Numbered from the stretch's first letter, positions 39,990 to 51,980 are shown. The stretch: DNA of 64,000 nucleotides from Perognathus longimembris pacificus (GCF_023159225.1 NC_063171.1:8915886-8979885), one strand, 5' to 3'. A program made the numbers and translations. Notes: generated from the sequence alone by a model not told the origin.

Positions 39990-41320
39990 ACTCTAAAACA
40001 GTCACAGCAGCCACTTCTCCAAAATTCATCTGACTTGAGTATGGGAAGGAAGTCACATCACTCTGATTATTTTTCATCTTAACTTCCTGCATAATCCTTG
40101 TACTTTCTATACAGTTCACTGATTATTGAATTTTACTGCATATTCATTTAAAATGAAAAATCAGTACACCGGTGGAAATTTTCCACTTCTTTTTGTAAAA
40201 GCTCATGGTATATTATACTGGTAGACCTGAAAAGCATGTATGAGAGGCAGTATCTGCATTAATTCTGAACATGCTAAACATTAACCTACAATTTACTTTT
40301 GTGGGACTCTTCCTAGTCACAGCAAAATCACTTTTTTTTTTATTGGCAACCAGGAAACCATCAATATATTTAGATATGTGGATCAATGTTATTTCTGGTG
40401 ATTGTACTCATTTCATATCTACCATCTACATAGACATTTTCTATTTTAGAATACAAGCACCATTTGTATATCATAAACACTGCTGTCCCATCTCTTGAGT
40501 TGTCCTCCCTTGATGCCCTATGAGAAGCATGTGTGCAACCTGGTAAATTACATCAGAGTTGTGCCTCTGCTATCCACCTTTATACACACACAAAGTACCA
40601 CTGGTATTTAGAAGTGATTTCAATAAACAGTACTCATAACATTGACACAGTGACTAATTCTCATTAGCAAAACAGAACAGAGATCGGAGCTACCTAGACC
40701 TGCACCCTGTTAAATAAGCTTCTTTCTCTGAGAATTTTGACATGATAAAGTTTGGCATTCTGTGTTGTGGTGGTTAGTTAGGCCTGCAAAATGAGAACAG
40801 CTACTTACTATCTAAATGAGTCTACAGGATAAAAATAGAAAAATCTCCTACTTTTTCTGTGAGTATTTTGAAGTCAGCTCATGATGCACTGTGGTGGTTC
40901 TGTCTAGTACTAACAGTTTTTCTCTAATTATTTTGAATGGTATTGGCAGTTACTGATTTGGGGTGAGAGTTGTGGCTATAAAGAAAAGAGGAAAATGTTA
41001 TTGTTATTACAAACCAATGATGGAAAGCAACTCCAACAATGTTCTAAATCATAACTATGTTTGTATTTATGTAAAATATGGTCTCATCTTCTCTGTATTT
41101 TAAGTGTCAGGAAGCAGTTGTGGTTCTTGGTAATTGTTGCTTTGTGACCTTCCTGTCTCCTCAATTTCTCCAGTGTGTATATTATCATTCTTCAATGAAG
41201 TAATAGGGCATTTAACAAAGATCGCTATGTGCAATACTGTATTTAGTGTTTCTATTTCAATTTTTTAGGATGTTAATTTATATGAAAATAAAACGAATAA
41301 TAAAATATTTCTGTGACTAT
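39990..41320 (+). other. FMN2: FMN2 3' untranslated region
   Basis: About 1.3 kb after the stop codon with no SINE or LINE in it, unlike the surrounding DNA. It is AT-rich and has AATAAA at 40622-40627 (possible short form) and paired AATAAA at 41287-41292 and 41299-41304, followed by a GT-rich stretch (probable main cleavage near 41,315-41,330). The end point is inferred, not observed. Confidence 0.7.
41287..41304 (+). terminator. Paired polyadenylation signals of FMN2
   Basis: Two AATAAA hexamers lie 12 bp apart (41287-41292, 41299-41304), with TGTGACTATTGTGAGC just downstream as a plausible GU-rich element. A weaker alternative, AATAAA at 40622, would give a 3' UTR about 0.65 kb shorter. 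Confidence 0.65.
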
Positions 41321-41828
41321 TGTGAGCATATTACATGAAGATTCTTGGAAAATATAGCCATCTTATTAAATGTTTGTTGGGAGGAGGGTGGAGAAAGGAG
41401 AAAAAATAAATTATGAAGTAGAAAATATGCATAGCTAAGTAAAACAATCCTGATAAAATATTTATTCTCAATCTAGGGTTTCTTTTCCTTTCTTCAGAAG
41501 ACTTCTTGGTCATTCTCAATTGGGTGTCTCAACATACCTTAAAATTCCGTGTGTGCTAAATCAAACGCAACTTGTCATTTTGTCCCACTAACCCTGCTCA
41601 CACTCCTGTGTTACCTGACTCTGAATACAGCCAGGATCCAATAAAAAAACCTATCATTTCCACATATTATTCTCCCTTCTCTCTCCCCTATAACCTACCC
41701 CCCTTAACAAATGATGAAACCCTGCTTTTTCTAAATTTCAAAAAGTACCTTAATAATCTGTTTTTCTCATATGCCAAGATTTGTCTGTGGCCTACATTTA
41801 CTTTTCCTGGGTTTCCTAACACTGTAGT
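41321..41828. other. Intergenic DNA after FMN2, no feature recognised
   Basis: AT-rich, then pyrimidine-rich. The open frame at 41572-41853 runs into the LTR and has no known family. Confidence 0.5.
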
Positions 41829-42321
41829 TGTTGGGATCCATCTTCCCCCTTGATGGAAGGGGCTTGCCGCACTTCCCCCAGCCCTGGGGAATGCAGCCCT
41901 TCTACCCCCTCTGGATTGGAATCCAGAGAAACCGGTTGGGCAAAAAGCCCCCAACCTTCTAGCCAGCCAGGCGCTCTGGTTCGGCACACTCGAGTGACGT
42001 TAGCCCTTGGGGGTCAGGTGATACCTTTCAGCCTATGGACATCCTGGCCAAACCCCTCCCTCGGAATCATATCCCCTTGTCCTTCTCTTAATAAAGTCAG
42101 TTCGCTCTAAGAAGCCGGCCCCGTTGCATATGTACGCCAGACTTCTAGCGTAAGGTGGCGATCACGTATTTGTGGCAGATCCCGTGCACATCAGGTCGGA
42201 GCTGACCCCCGTTCCACTCTAACTTACCTGCAGGTCGGGTGATTAGGGGAGAGGGCGAGAAAGGAGGGTGGAAAGAAAGAAGGAAGAGTTCGAGCCGGGA
42301 GGGGCAAAAAAAAACCCAACA
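41829..42321 (+). mobile_element. Solo LTR of an endogenous retrovirus
   Basis: 493 bp, GC-richer than its surroundings. It begins TGTTGGG and ends CCCAACA (7-bp perfect inverted termini), flanked by the 5-bp duplication GTAGT (41824-41828, 42322-42326). AATAAA at 42090-42095 marks the end of R on the + strand, leaving about 200 bp of U5. No gag, pol or env lies beside it, so it is a solo LTR left by recombination. Confidence 0.87.
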
Positions 42322-42326
42322 GTAGT

Positions 42327-42974
42327 AGTCTGCTTTTACTTTGGTCTATTTGCTTTTTTTTTTTTTGCATTTCCTTTCCCTAATTTGTTGTGAAAGGTTG
42401 GAGCCCCCAAGGATTTTTCCAGAATTGTTTGTTTAGTCATCCCATTCCTAAGACTTTCATGACTCCAAACAAAAGCACTCTGATCCTACACCCTACACTT
42501 GCCACCTGACATCCCCAAAATGTCATGTAGCCACCCAAATTCTCTTCTGGTAGTTCCTATGCAACACACTGCACAGCTTCTGTTGTTCTCGTGAGAAAGC
42601 TGAGAGACCAGACCCTGTTCATGTACCAGCCATGTCCTTATTCTTGCTACAATTTTTCTCAATCTATTGGATTCTAAATTTGCCATAAACCCACATACTC
42701 CAGAAAAGAAAGTTGGTTTATCTAAGCCATTTGGTTATCCCAGTCTTTCTAGGTGTGATTGATGTAGACATGGATAATAGTAAAACTATGGTGAATGGCA
42801 TTCCCTGGAGAAGTCTGCAGGAAAAGAATGCCATTCCCAAATAAAAAGAGACATGCCAGGAGAAATTTCTACTCCAGCTTTTGCTTGTGGCTATAAAGGA
42901 TTTAATATCAGAGACTGTGGCAGCCTTCATGGGGTACAAATAGGAAGTAAAAGTCTACTTAAAACATAGAGCTC
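42327..42974. other. Intergenic DNA, no feature recognised
   Basis: Poly-T at 42353-42366; otherwise unique-looking. Confidence 0.5.
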
Positions 42975-42994
42975 AGAATGAAAGCAACTGCAGT

Positions 42995-43098
42995 TTTTTT
43001 CTCTTTTTCTTCCCTCCTCCTCTCCCTCCCACCTCCCTCCCTACAGCCCTCCTTGTTTGTCTGTCTTTCTCTTTTTTCTTTCTTTCTCTCCTTCTTTC

Positions 43099-43170
<72 letters not shown>

Positions 43171-43300
43171 TTTCTTTCTTTCTTTCTTTCTTTCTTTTCT
43201 TTCCATGTCCTTCCCTACTTTTTCTCTCTTTCCCTCCTTCCCTCTCTCCATTTCTCCCTCCTTCCCTCTCTCCTTCTCTCCTTTCCTGCCTCTGTGCCTT
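42995..43300. repeat. Pyrimidine tract with (CTTT)n core (43077-43199)
   Basis: About 300 bp of C/T-rich DNA. The long Lys/Glu/Arg and Phe/Ser/Leu frames in both directions come from it. Confidence 0.95.
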
Positions 43301-43329
43301 TTTTCATTTTGTTTTGTGCTTATGGTAGA

Positions 43330-43540
43330 GTTTGGTCACTAGGCTTCATACTCTAGCTCGGCTTTTCAAACTCATGGTTGACCTCTGCCATTTGAACCAA
43401 ACCTTTACTTCTGGCTTTTTCTGGTTAATTGGAAGTATGAGTCTTGGAATTTTTCTTCCTGGGCTTGCTTCAGTATTGACGCTCAGGTCTCAACCTCCCG
43501 TGTCGATAGGATTAAAGGTGTGAGCCAGTGGGATCTCGTA
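43330..43540 (-). repeat. 7SL-headed SINE with Geo-like tail
   Basis: CCTCTGCCATTTGAACC... GATAGGATTAAAGGTGTGAG, minus orientation. The pyrimidine tract abuts its tail end. Confidence 0.72.
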
Positions 43541-44351
43541 GAGCTACATTCCTGATTATATTGTTAAGGTATTGAATTAACCAAAATTAATCAAACCTAG
43601 ATCTCCTTACCTCTGGACTTCATATGGGAGTTTAGTCTTTAATATTGATAGCACATAGCACTTTTGTTTACTAGGGATTATCCTAGTTTATTTTCTCACA
43701 TAGTTAATCCATCAACAAGACCCATTGCTTTTGTTTTTGTTTTTGCCTCACTTCTAGAACTATTTTTACTACTTTGGTTCCGGTCCTTATCACGTGATTC
43801 TTACACAAGAGCCTTCTCCCTAACCTCCCAGCCTCCCGACTCACACAGCAGAATCTGTCAGATTTCTCTCAGAGCGTATCCTGTCTGTGTTAATGGTTTC
43901 CCTTCACAAATCTGTCAATACTTCCTCTTATCGCTGTCCTTCTCTGATCTCTTCACAGTATGCCTTCACCTTATACCTTATTCTGGGAATTCGAAAACCT
44001 CCATGTTCAGCTCTGGACCTATTTTTTTCGACTTCACACATTTGTGGCTACCTAATTCACATGTGACTAGCAACTCACTAGCAACCTCACATGGAGGTTG
44101 TTTCTGTGATCAGAGTTAGTTGGTTGGGTGTCATTTTTATTGGAATGATTATGAAATCATCCATTTTTCTCCTGTTCTTCATTTTTGCCATAGTAGCGGC
44201 TTCCCTGTTACAGCTAACAGTCACATGTGTCCACTGTATCTTCTCCCCTGCTTGAATGAAAGTCACTGAAAGATAAGGAGGTTCAATATTTATTTTCATA
44301 GCAATTTATCTGGAGGATAGTTCTACCTACAGCATTAAGGATGCATTAAAG

Positions 44352-44352
<1 letters not shown>
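43541..44352. other. Intergenic DNA; open frame at 43664-44119 not recognised
   Basis: The 151-codon + strand frame is Ser/Phe/Leu-rich and matches no family I know; likely chance. Confidence 0.4.
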
Positions 44353-44403
<51 letters not shown>

Positions 44404-44937
44404 CTGTGTGTCTGTGTGTCTGTGTCTGTGTCTGCCTGTGTGCTGGTCCTGAGGCTTGAGCTCAGGACCTGGACACTGTCCCTGAGCTTTTTTTTTCTTC
44501 CTCAAGGTTAGTGTGTTCTACAACTTGAGCCACAGCTGAACTTCCAGTTTTTTGGTGATTAATTCTCCAATTAAGATAAGAGTCAGACTTTCTTTCCTGG
44601 GATGGCTTTGAACCATGATCCTCAGATCTCAGTCTCTTAAGTAACTAGATTTACAGACTAGAAACACCTGCAGCTAAAGATAAAGATGTGTTTTTAAAAA
44701 TAATTATTATTTTGCCAATACTGAAACTTGAACTCAGGGCTTCATGCTCTCACTTGGATATTTTGATCAAATCTGTCATTCTACTGTGTGAGTTATGCCT
44801 ACAGCCTAATTTTTTTTCTGATTAATTGGAGATGGAATCTTGTAGACTTTTCCACTTCCATTGGCTTCAAACCAAGATCCTCTGTACATAAGCTTCCCAA
44901 GAAGCTAAGATTGTAGCTATAAGCTGTTGGAGCCTGA
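44353..44937 (-). repeat. (TG)n microsatellite (44353-44440) and two old 7SL/Geo SINEs
   Basis: SINEs at 44439-44673 (GGTCCTGAGGCTTGAGCTC) and 44711-44937 (CTGAAACTTGAACTCAGGGC), both minus. Confidence 0.78.
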
Positions 44938-44989
44938 CTCTTCTTTAATCATGATTCAGTATACATCAAGCTATCAAAATCAGAACTGA

Positions 44990-45139
44990 GGGGCTGGGAA
45001 TATGGCCTAGTGACAAGAGTGCTTGCCTCGTATACATGAAGCCCTAGGTTTGATTCCCCAGCACCACATATATAGAAAACAGCCAGAAGTGGTGCTGTGC
45101 CTCAAGTGGCAGAGCAAAAAAAAAAAGAAGCCAGGACAG
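44990..45139 (+). mobile_element. IDL-Geo SINE lacking its 3' end
   Basis: The left monomer is complete. The Geo half has lost CTAGCCTT-region bases and stops at GAAGCCAGGACAG without an A-tail. Still flanked by TCAGAACTGA (44980-44989, 45140-45149). Confidence 0.85.
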
Positions 45140-45149
45140 TCAGAACTGA

Positions 45150-45932
45150 ATACAGTTCTTAAAAATGGGAAAGAAAAGAATCTGAATAATTGCCCATACT
45201 TCAGTCAGAATCATTTTGCCCATTTTTTAACCTTTCTTCTACTTCAATGTGTTGTCCATTCTTTTTTTCCTGTACTACTGACTTAATATTCTTGATTATA
45301 TCTCACTTTAATTATGACAGTGTATTTCCTTGGGCCATTGTCATTGAATGGGAATTTGAATAAATGCTCAATTTTAGATAAAGTTTTCCAAGGATGGTGT
45401 GTTCACAGATATTTTTAGAGAACTCCATGTACAATCTTTCAACCTGCATTTGTTCTTTCTGATCTCAGAAATCTTCATACGGAAGTGCTAAGGTTAACCA
45501 AACGTGTTCTCCTTCCTGTGCCATTGGCACTTCCTTTCTTCCCTCTGACATTATAGTGGGTTTTTCTTTTCCTAATCTCCCCTTCTCTTCTTTCTCTATT
45601 GCTTGTGTTAATTCTCTTTCTAGGCATAAACTATATCCATTCCCTCAAATATTCAGAACAAGGGATCTTCTCACATGGAGTGTCACTTTAAGAGAGGTAA
45701 GTCATTGAAATGTACAATTCGCTGTTCAAAAACTTTTGTTTTTACCAGATTAATCATATATTTATGCTACTTTGATCAAATACTAGTAATTAATCCACCA
45801 AATTATTAAATATTTTAAGTTTTATGGCTATAGAATGAAAATTAGTATTTATATGGATATTGTCACTGAAAGAAAAGCCAGAATAAAAAAAAAAAACAAT
45901 TTCAAATATAAAACTAGAATGAAAACTAGAAT
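45150..45932. other. Intergenic DNA, no feature recognised
   Basis: AT-rich; nothing coding. Confidence 0.5.
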
Positions 45933-46150
45933 GATGGGTTGGGAATGTGGCTTAGCAGTGGAGTGCTTGCCTAGCATGCATGAAGCCCTGAATTTGATTC
46001 CTCAGTACCACATAAACAGAAAAGACCAGTAGTGGTGCTGTGGCTGAAATGGTAGAGAGCTAGCCATGAGCAAAAGAAGCTCAAGGACAGTGCCAAGTCC
46101 CTGAGTTCAAGACCCAGGACTAGAAAAGAAGAGGAAGAAGAAGAATTGAA
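45933..46150 (+). mobile_element. IDL-Geo SINE (older copy)
   Basis: GGGTTGGGAATGTGGCTTAG left half, Geo right half, purine-rich tail (GAAGAGGAAGAAG). Diverged. Confidence 0.85.
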
Positions 46151-46988
46151 GGAGAAAAAGAAGTGATGCAAAATTTTTATTTGAGGAGTATCTCTACGTG
46201 ATTTTTTAAAACTTGTGCATAAAATAGCTGTGGCATTTACAACCTTCTGGAGTTTAAAAAATCCTTCTAGAATTTTATTTTGGAACACCTAATTCATGAT
46301 TAAATGACACCTGAAAATTTTGAATGCCAATTAAAAAGTTTGTTAGAGATTAGATAAAGATGTTGGAGAACATTAAACAAAGTTCACTGACATATTCTGT
46401 TATAGTATTTTTAAATATGAGACCAGACAAAAAAAGCAAGTCACCCTTGACTTCTTTGGCACATGAAAACTTTTGCATCCACATGTGATTGTATGAGGAA
46501 AGACCTGAGGCCTCATTCCTCTCTGATTCATTCACTTATGTGTCTCAAATGCTGAGACCTCCCTTTCCTGAGAGTTTTTCAAAATATTTGTTGGTTAATG
46601 AGTCCAGAAATGACTGGAAAATACATATTAAGTAATCTAATTGAAACAAGAAGTCTGGTTTGATTGGTGTTAATTCCTAGGCACCCTGCCCTTTTCTAGT
46701 TAGCTCCTATTAACAACTGATGTTGGGTTTAGACAAATTTGAGGGCAAATTTAGGGCTCTCAACCAAAGCAAACAAACATCATCAGAGACAACCAGGAGA
46801 ATGAAATAAGCTAAAATATACAGTTATGCAAAAAGTGATAAAAGGGTGTTAAAATGAATACAAGTGCCCAATGTACTCCATTGTAGGCAGCAATTTTGCT
46901 AAAGTATCATTAATGGATTAATTCATTCATTTTACATGTTCATTTACTTCCTTAGGATTTCATTTACAAAGAGGAATAAGGCATGACA
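46151..46988. other. Intergenic DNA, no feature recognised
   Basis: AT-rich; bounded on the right by a (CT)n run. Confidence 0.5.
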
Positions 46989-47018
46989 CACACTCTCTCT
47001 CTCTCTCTCTCTCTCTCT
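46989..47018. repeat. (CT)n microsatellite
   Basis: About 14 CT units. Confidence 0.93.
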
Positions 47019-47154
47019 TAATATTAGAAATAGGAAAAAGTATAATTTTCCCTTTGAGTAATCCCCAAAGAAGATGACATGGACCTGATCTAAGAGATTA
47101 TGGAGATAGAGTCAGGAAGATGTTAGATATTTAGGCTTTTAATTCTTTTTCTTC

Positions 47155-47560
47155 TTTTTTATTGTTATTGTAGAGTCGATGTACAGAGGGGTTACAGTTA
47201 CATGAATCAGGTAATGAGTAATAAGTACAATTGTTTTTGAACCATGTCTCCCCTTCTGTGTTTCTCTCTTGGTTTTTCCCTTTCATCTACACCCACAACA
47301 TATCCAGTTCATTTTCCACATGGTGTTCAGTGAACACTACTACTGCATTTGCTCATCTTTGTTCCACCTTTTGTGTGCCCTCCCATGCCCTCCAAATAAA
47401 AACAGACTAACAAGACAAAAGGAAAATAAAACAAAACCAGCAACAATGGTAACTAAAACATGACCCTTGTTTCTTTTTCCTGGAGTTCATTTCATAAATA
47501 TTATTTTATATGATCATCTAGATATTAGATTTTTAGGTGTGAACTTAGTGAAATGTTCAA
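47155..47560 (-). mobile_element. LINE-1 3' UTR fragment, minus orientation
   Basis: Reversed L1 tail: TTATTGTAGAGTCGATGTAC then AGAGGGGTTACAGTTACATG. Confidence 0.75.
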
Positions 47561-47679
47561 ATGAATAGAAAAAAAAGGAAGAGATAAAATGGACTTGCCT
47601 TTGGAATGAGAAGATTCTGGTAATTGGTCACTGGTCCACTTTCTAGAAAGTAGCTAAGCAGTACTGAGGTTTTAAGACT

Positions 47680-47950
47680 AGTCCTCATGCTTGCACAATT
47701 GCTTGTGGTGCTCTACCACTTACAACATGTCTCCAGCCCTGCTTTTTGCTGATTATTTGGGGGATAAAGTATCATCTTCGTTTGTGACCCTGACTGGCTT
47801 CAAACTACAATCTCAGCCCCCTACGTGGTCAAGTTTACAGCCTTCAGCTATGGGTGTCCAGGGTGTTTGTTGTTGGCAAATATGGGGATAGAACCCACAG
47901 ACTTACATGTATGCTAGGTGAACTCTCTATATCTATGCTGTATTCTCAGG
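47680..47950 (-). repeat. Old 7SL/Geo SINE (47680-47862) and ID-like fragment (47866-47950)
   Basis: CTCTACCACTTACAACATG..., CTGGCTTCAAACTACAATC; then GGGGATAGAACCCACAGAC as a reversed ID core. Confidence 0.6.
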
Positions 47951-48124
47951 TATTTACCACTTCTTGAAGACTTCTAACTTAGGCTTTTACTTTAGATGAG
48001 CTTCTTCATTTGCTTCTTTCAGTTCTTCTGATTCTACCCTCTCAGTTACTAGAAACACAAAATGAAAAGGAAAACTCAATTCTAAAGCCCTTTATAGTTT
48101 ACGTTAAAGTATAAGACATACAGT

Positions 48125-48363
48125 AAGCACTGGTGGCTCATACCTGTAATCCTGGCTACTCAGAAGGCTGAGATCTGAGGATCATGGTTCAAAGCTATCC
48201 TGAACAGGAATGTCTGACTGTTCTCCACTAACCATACTGGAGCTGTAGCTCAAATGGTATCAAGTGGTAGAAGACTATCCTTGAGGGAAAAAAAAAAAAG
48301 CTCAGGAACAGTACCAGACCCTGAATTCAAGCCTCAGTACTAGTGTGTGCATCTGTGCATGCA

Positions 48364-48403
<40 letters not shown>
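48125..48403 (+). repeat. 7SL-headed SINE with Geo-like tail, then (CA)n (48366-48403)
   Basis: The clearest example of the 7SL head (GGCTCATACCTGTAATCCTG) joined to a Geo tail (GGAGCTGTAGCTCAAATGG, CTGAATTCAAGCCTCAG). The microsatellite sits at its tail end. Confidence 0.82.
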
Positions 48404-48405
<2 letters not shown>

Positions 48406-49354
48406 GACAAGTTATGAGAGCTCAGTGGGAGAACTGAGCTCCATAGTCAGAGTATGTTGAATTTCCAATGATGCAAATTTAAACCTAAATTTCCCCAATT
48501 TTTTTTCCTCTGAAAAACGATGAAAAACATAGTAGTTTCTGAGGGAAAAGTATGAATCTAAAAGTATTTTGGGAACAATGGGGCATGTAGGAAATGTTCA
48601 CTGCTTTTCATAGTCATGTTTGGAAAGTAGAAAAGATTTACTTGGAATCTATCGTTAGATCATGAGTATCATTAGGTACTATTTGGGGCAAAACTTGCGG
48701 GACAAGTAGGAGACCGGGAGGAACAGCTATTTAAAAAGTCTATGCAATAGGCAGCACTTGTAGATATGGAGATGCAGATGTGCTTAGTTTCTTGGGCTCT
48801 GCAATCAGTCTGGTGATCACAGGTTTGTCTTTGGGGCAATGGGCCAGGATGTGATGCCTAAGGGGTTGCAGTGTAACAGCTAAAGGCCATGGTGAGGAAT
48901 ATGGAACTACCATGGGAAGGAGTACTTTGTCCTGATTGCTTCCCAAGGCCCTTGTTGAATCAAAGTGATTATATTTAGTTTCTCCTGTTTAGGTGGTAGT
49001 AATGAGTGGGAGTCAAAACGCATTGGGACTTTTCATTTTTCAGAAGAGAAATAACACAATAATGCCATGATAGTTAGTGTTTACTGGGGTCCCAAAACTG
49101 TGCTAAGTATTTAACACGATCATTTTGACTAACTGATTATGAGTTAAACAATTTTTGAAACCCATCTTCATCTTCAGATGTGAAAATAGAGAGAGTGAGT
49201 GGTGCACAGGTCTGTAAGTGGTTGCTCCTGTAAGTTGCTTGCATCTGTAAGTGCAATTCCAGCCCAAGAAAGCAGATTCCTTACCTTGTGTCTTTTCTTC
49301 ACCTTCCACAGCTGACCTTTCCAATTGTTTCTCCACAATTTTTATCTTATGCAG
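48404..49354. other. Intergenic DNA, no feature recognised
   Basis: Unique-looking; no coding frame of a known family. Confidence 0.5.
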
Positions 49355-50118
49355 TGCTAGACCTTCACACATTCTAGGCAAATGCTCTGCCACTGAACTC
49401 ATTCCCAATCCCAAAAGAGTAACTTAAAAAATCTGTTGAACCTTGTTTCAAACACCAGCTAGAGACGCGTTACTGGTAGGAAACAGGCTACTGCTTCAGC
49501 TCTGATTCCCACTGTACAGGGCCCTGAAAGGCTAACTCAATGCTGGGACTGCAGCTTCTTCTTATGCTATTGTCTTCCCTGGCACTGCACTCCTTGGGGA
49601 GCTGTGGAAAATGCACATTCAGGACTGCACGTCTAGAAAGTATGAATGACTGGATCTGAAGGTAGGTCCAGATACGTGGTTTCTTAAGCAAATTTGGGGA
49701 ACTTTAGCTTTCAGAATATTACTGGTAAGTTATATGTGGAAAATGTTCTCTATTTTTTCCCCCTTAACTCAGGTATAGTAGTTTTAATTTCTCCAAAGGT
49801 CTGCTAAGAAGAGATACTGTGCCAGGAGTAAGCTTAACAATGGAACATTTTGGAATACTCATTAAGGCTTTGGCTAATGGTGTGTGTGTAATTGAGAAGC
49901 TGTTCAGCCAAGAGGGAGACTGAATCAGTCTTTAAGCAGTTAAGAGCAAAGAGATTCTTCAGTAGAATTGAGCCACCCTTCTTTCCTCCCTCCCTTCCTC
50001 CCTTCCTTCTTTCCCTTTTTTTCTGTTTACGATTTTATTTTACCTTATTTTTCAGTTGTGGAGTTTGAAGCTCCATGCTTGCTCTGCTGGCCTTTACCAC
50101 TGAGCCATGCCCCTTCCT
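49355..50118 (-). repeat. ID-like fragments (49355-49413, 50050-50118) around unique DNA
   Basis: Reversed ID cores: CATTCTAGGCAAATGCTCTG and CTTTACCACTGAGCCATGCC. 49970-50020 is a short pyrimidine run. Confidence 0.55.
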
Positions 50119-51014
50119 CCATGGGCCACTGGCTGCTTAGATTAATGATAACTGAAACCATAAAATATAATTTCAATCTGTACACTCCATACATGGCTCA
50201 GTTTTACTGTTCTGCTCCCTCCCAGGCTCAAAGCCTTGTCAATTGTCTTAATGGAACTCTAGTCATTCACATGTCTTTGGCTGTTTAGAGAAGCAGCCTC
50301 TGGAACTGTGAGGGTCACTCCTGCCCATGCTTCAGGCTTCTTGCCTCTTCCCTCCCTCACTTTACAATGACCAGGAGTGATTGTGCTTTAGTTCTCAAAG
50401 CTCATGGAGGACTCCAAGTCCCTAAGTCCACCCTCCCCCCCCCCCCACCTCCAGCCCTACCTCCAGGGATGGGCTCTGAATCTGAAAGTTTGCCCACATT
50501 AAGAAAAAATGGCATAATATAGAGAGAAATAGAAGTAACAGTTTAGTTACAATTTTGTCTACAATTTGGTAGGGGGCAATCAATTCTCTTTCTCCACCTC
50601 AGTCACAGTGACACACACAGCTTATATATGGAAAGGATGAAACAAAAGCCAGGAAACATATATCAGGATTTTTGTTTGTTTGTTTGTTTGTTTGTTTTTT
50701 CCTGATTCCAGGAAAACCTTATGGCTGGGGCTGCCATAACATCATTTCCTGTTTCTTTAAGACATAGGAACTCACTGTTTTGAACCCCTGGGCTGCAGCC
50801 ATATTATCTCAACTGAAAATATAGCTATGTGCCACGATTTCCTGTTCCTATTTAATTTAGAACATGCTTGACTCTATTCAAGGCCTTCCATGTTCTTGGC
50901 TTCTCCAGTTTCCCTTTCCCTTCTTCCCTCCTTCCCATGTACTTCTGCTTCCTGGATTTGAGGATTTCAGCCCCTGAGGAAAACTCTTTAGTCATCCCTT
51001 TGAGCTTTAGGAAG
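50119..51014. other. Intergenic DNA; (TTTG)n at 50671-50697 and weak B1-like trace at 50700-50850
   Basis: A C-run lies at 50433-50446. Nothing coding recognised. Confidence 0.5.
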
Positions 51015-51093
51015 CTTTCATTTTGTTTTAATTTTAAGTTTTATATTTCAAATACTTTGTTTTTCTTCTTTCAGGAAGATTTTCCTGATAATT
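51015..51093 (+). repeat. Local direct repeat, copy 1
   Basis: From CTTTCATTTTGTTTTAATTT to GATTTTCCTGATAATT. Nearly the same 80 bp recurs at 52200-52280 in the same orientation, about 1.2 kb away. Confidence 0.85.
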
Positions 51094-51179
51094 ATAGGAT
51101 AGACTAGAGAAAATGAGGTATAGTCAGCTTACAACAAATACAGGAGGTATTCCATCATGTATGTCTCTTAAGATTAAGG

Positions 51180-51320
51180 GAGGTGGGGGGAGGAAGAGAG
51201 GGAGAAATGAGGGAGGAGGTAACAAATTGTACAAGAAATGTACCCACTGCCTTATGTATGAAACTGTAACTTCTCTGTATATCACTTTAACAATAAATAA
51301 GTAATTATTCAGAAAAAAAA
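51180..51320 (+). mobile_element. Very short LINE-1 3' end insertion
   Basis: About 140 bp: G-rich 3' UTR, CACTTTAACAATAAATAAG, then an A-tail. Target duplication AAGATTAAGG at 51170-51179 and 51321-51330. Confidence 0.88.
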
Positions 51321-51379
51321 AAGATTAAGGAACCAAAGACATTTTAGGGGAAATGAAACAGGGTAAGTTAAGAAAACTG

Positions 51380-51980
51380 AGGCCTGGTGAAGGTAATTAA
51401 GAAATATGATATTTAGAAACATAGAATTGCAATCTTGGCTTCAAAGAGAGAGAACAAGATATGCATTCCTTCCTGAGAAAATTGCTTGCCCACACTTAAG
51501 CTACTTCCCCCTCCCCACCCCATGCAGATAACAGGCTGCTTCCTTATCTCAAGGATAAGGATTTGTTTTATGGCAAGATGCATTCTTACCTGGAAACTCA
51601 GAAAGCAGCACTGACTGTGATTACAGCAAAGACAAAACACCTATCTGCAAAATTTTGAGGCCAGACACCCTGCCTTACCATATAAATACTCCAACAGCCT
51701 GAGGATCTGTGTGTATCTCAATGTCTCTCTCTGCCCCCCACCCCATGTCTCCCTGTGAGAGCACCCACACTCTGTTAGAGTGTGACCCTGCCCTTCTGTG
51801 TGTTTTTGTGCTGTTTGTCTGTTTGCCTGCTTATATATGCTTACTCAATAAAGCTCTGCCAAGATTTCTTACCATTGTTACTTTTCCAGAAATTCTTATT
51901 CTAAGATCGAAGTCAAGGACCCTAAGTGAAGGGTTCCTACCTTTAAGGAAAACTTCACTAAACCTGACCTGCATACAGTG
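51380..51980 (+). mobile_element. LTR-like sequence
   Basis: TATAAATA at 51681-51688 and AATAAA at 51847-51852, about 165 bp apart and followed by a CT-rich stretch, fits U3-R-U5 of an LTR on the + strand. Exact ends and target duplication were not found, so limits are approximate. Confidence 0.45.

Noticed and set aside
42973..43356. Lys/Glu-rich and Phe/Ser/Leu-rich frames of up to 116 codons
   Set aside because: Same reason: a (CTTT)n tract with no gene context.
43664..44119. 151-codon + strand frame downstream of FMN2
   Set aside because: Low-complexity Ser/Phe/Leu composition and no known motif.
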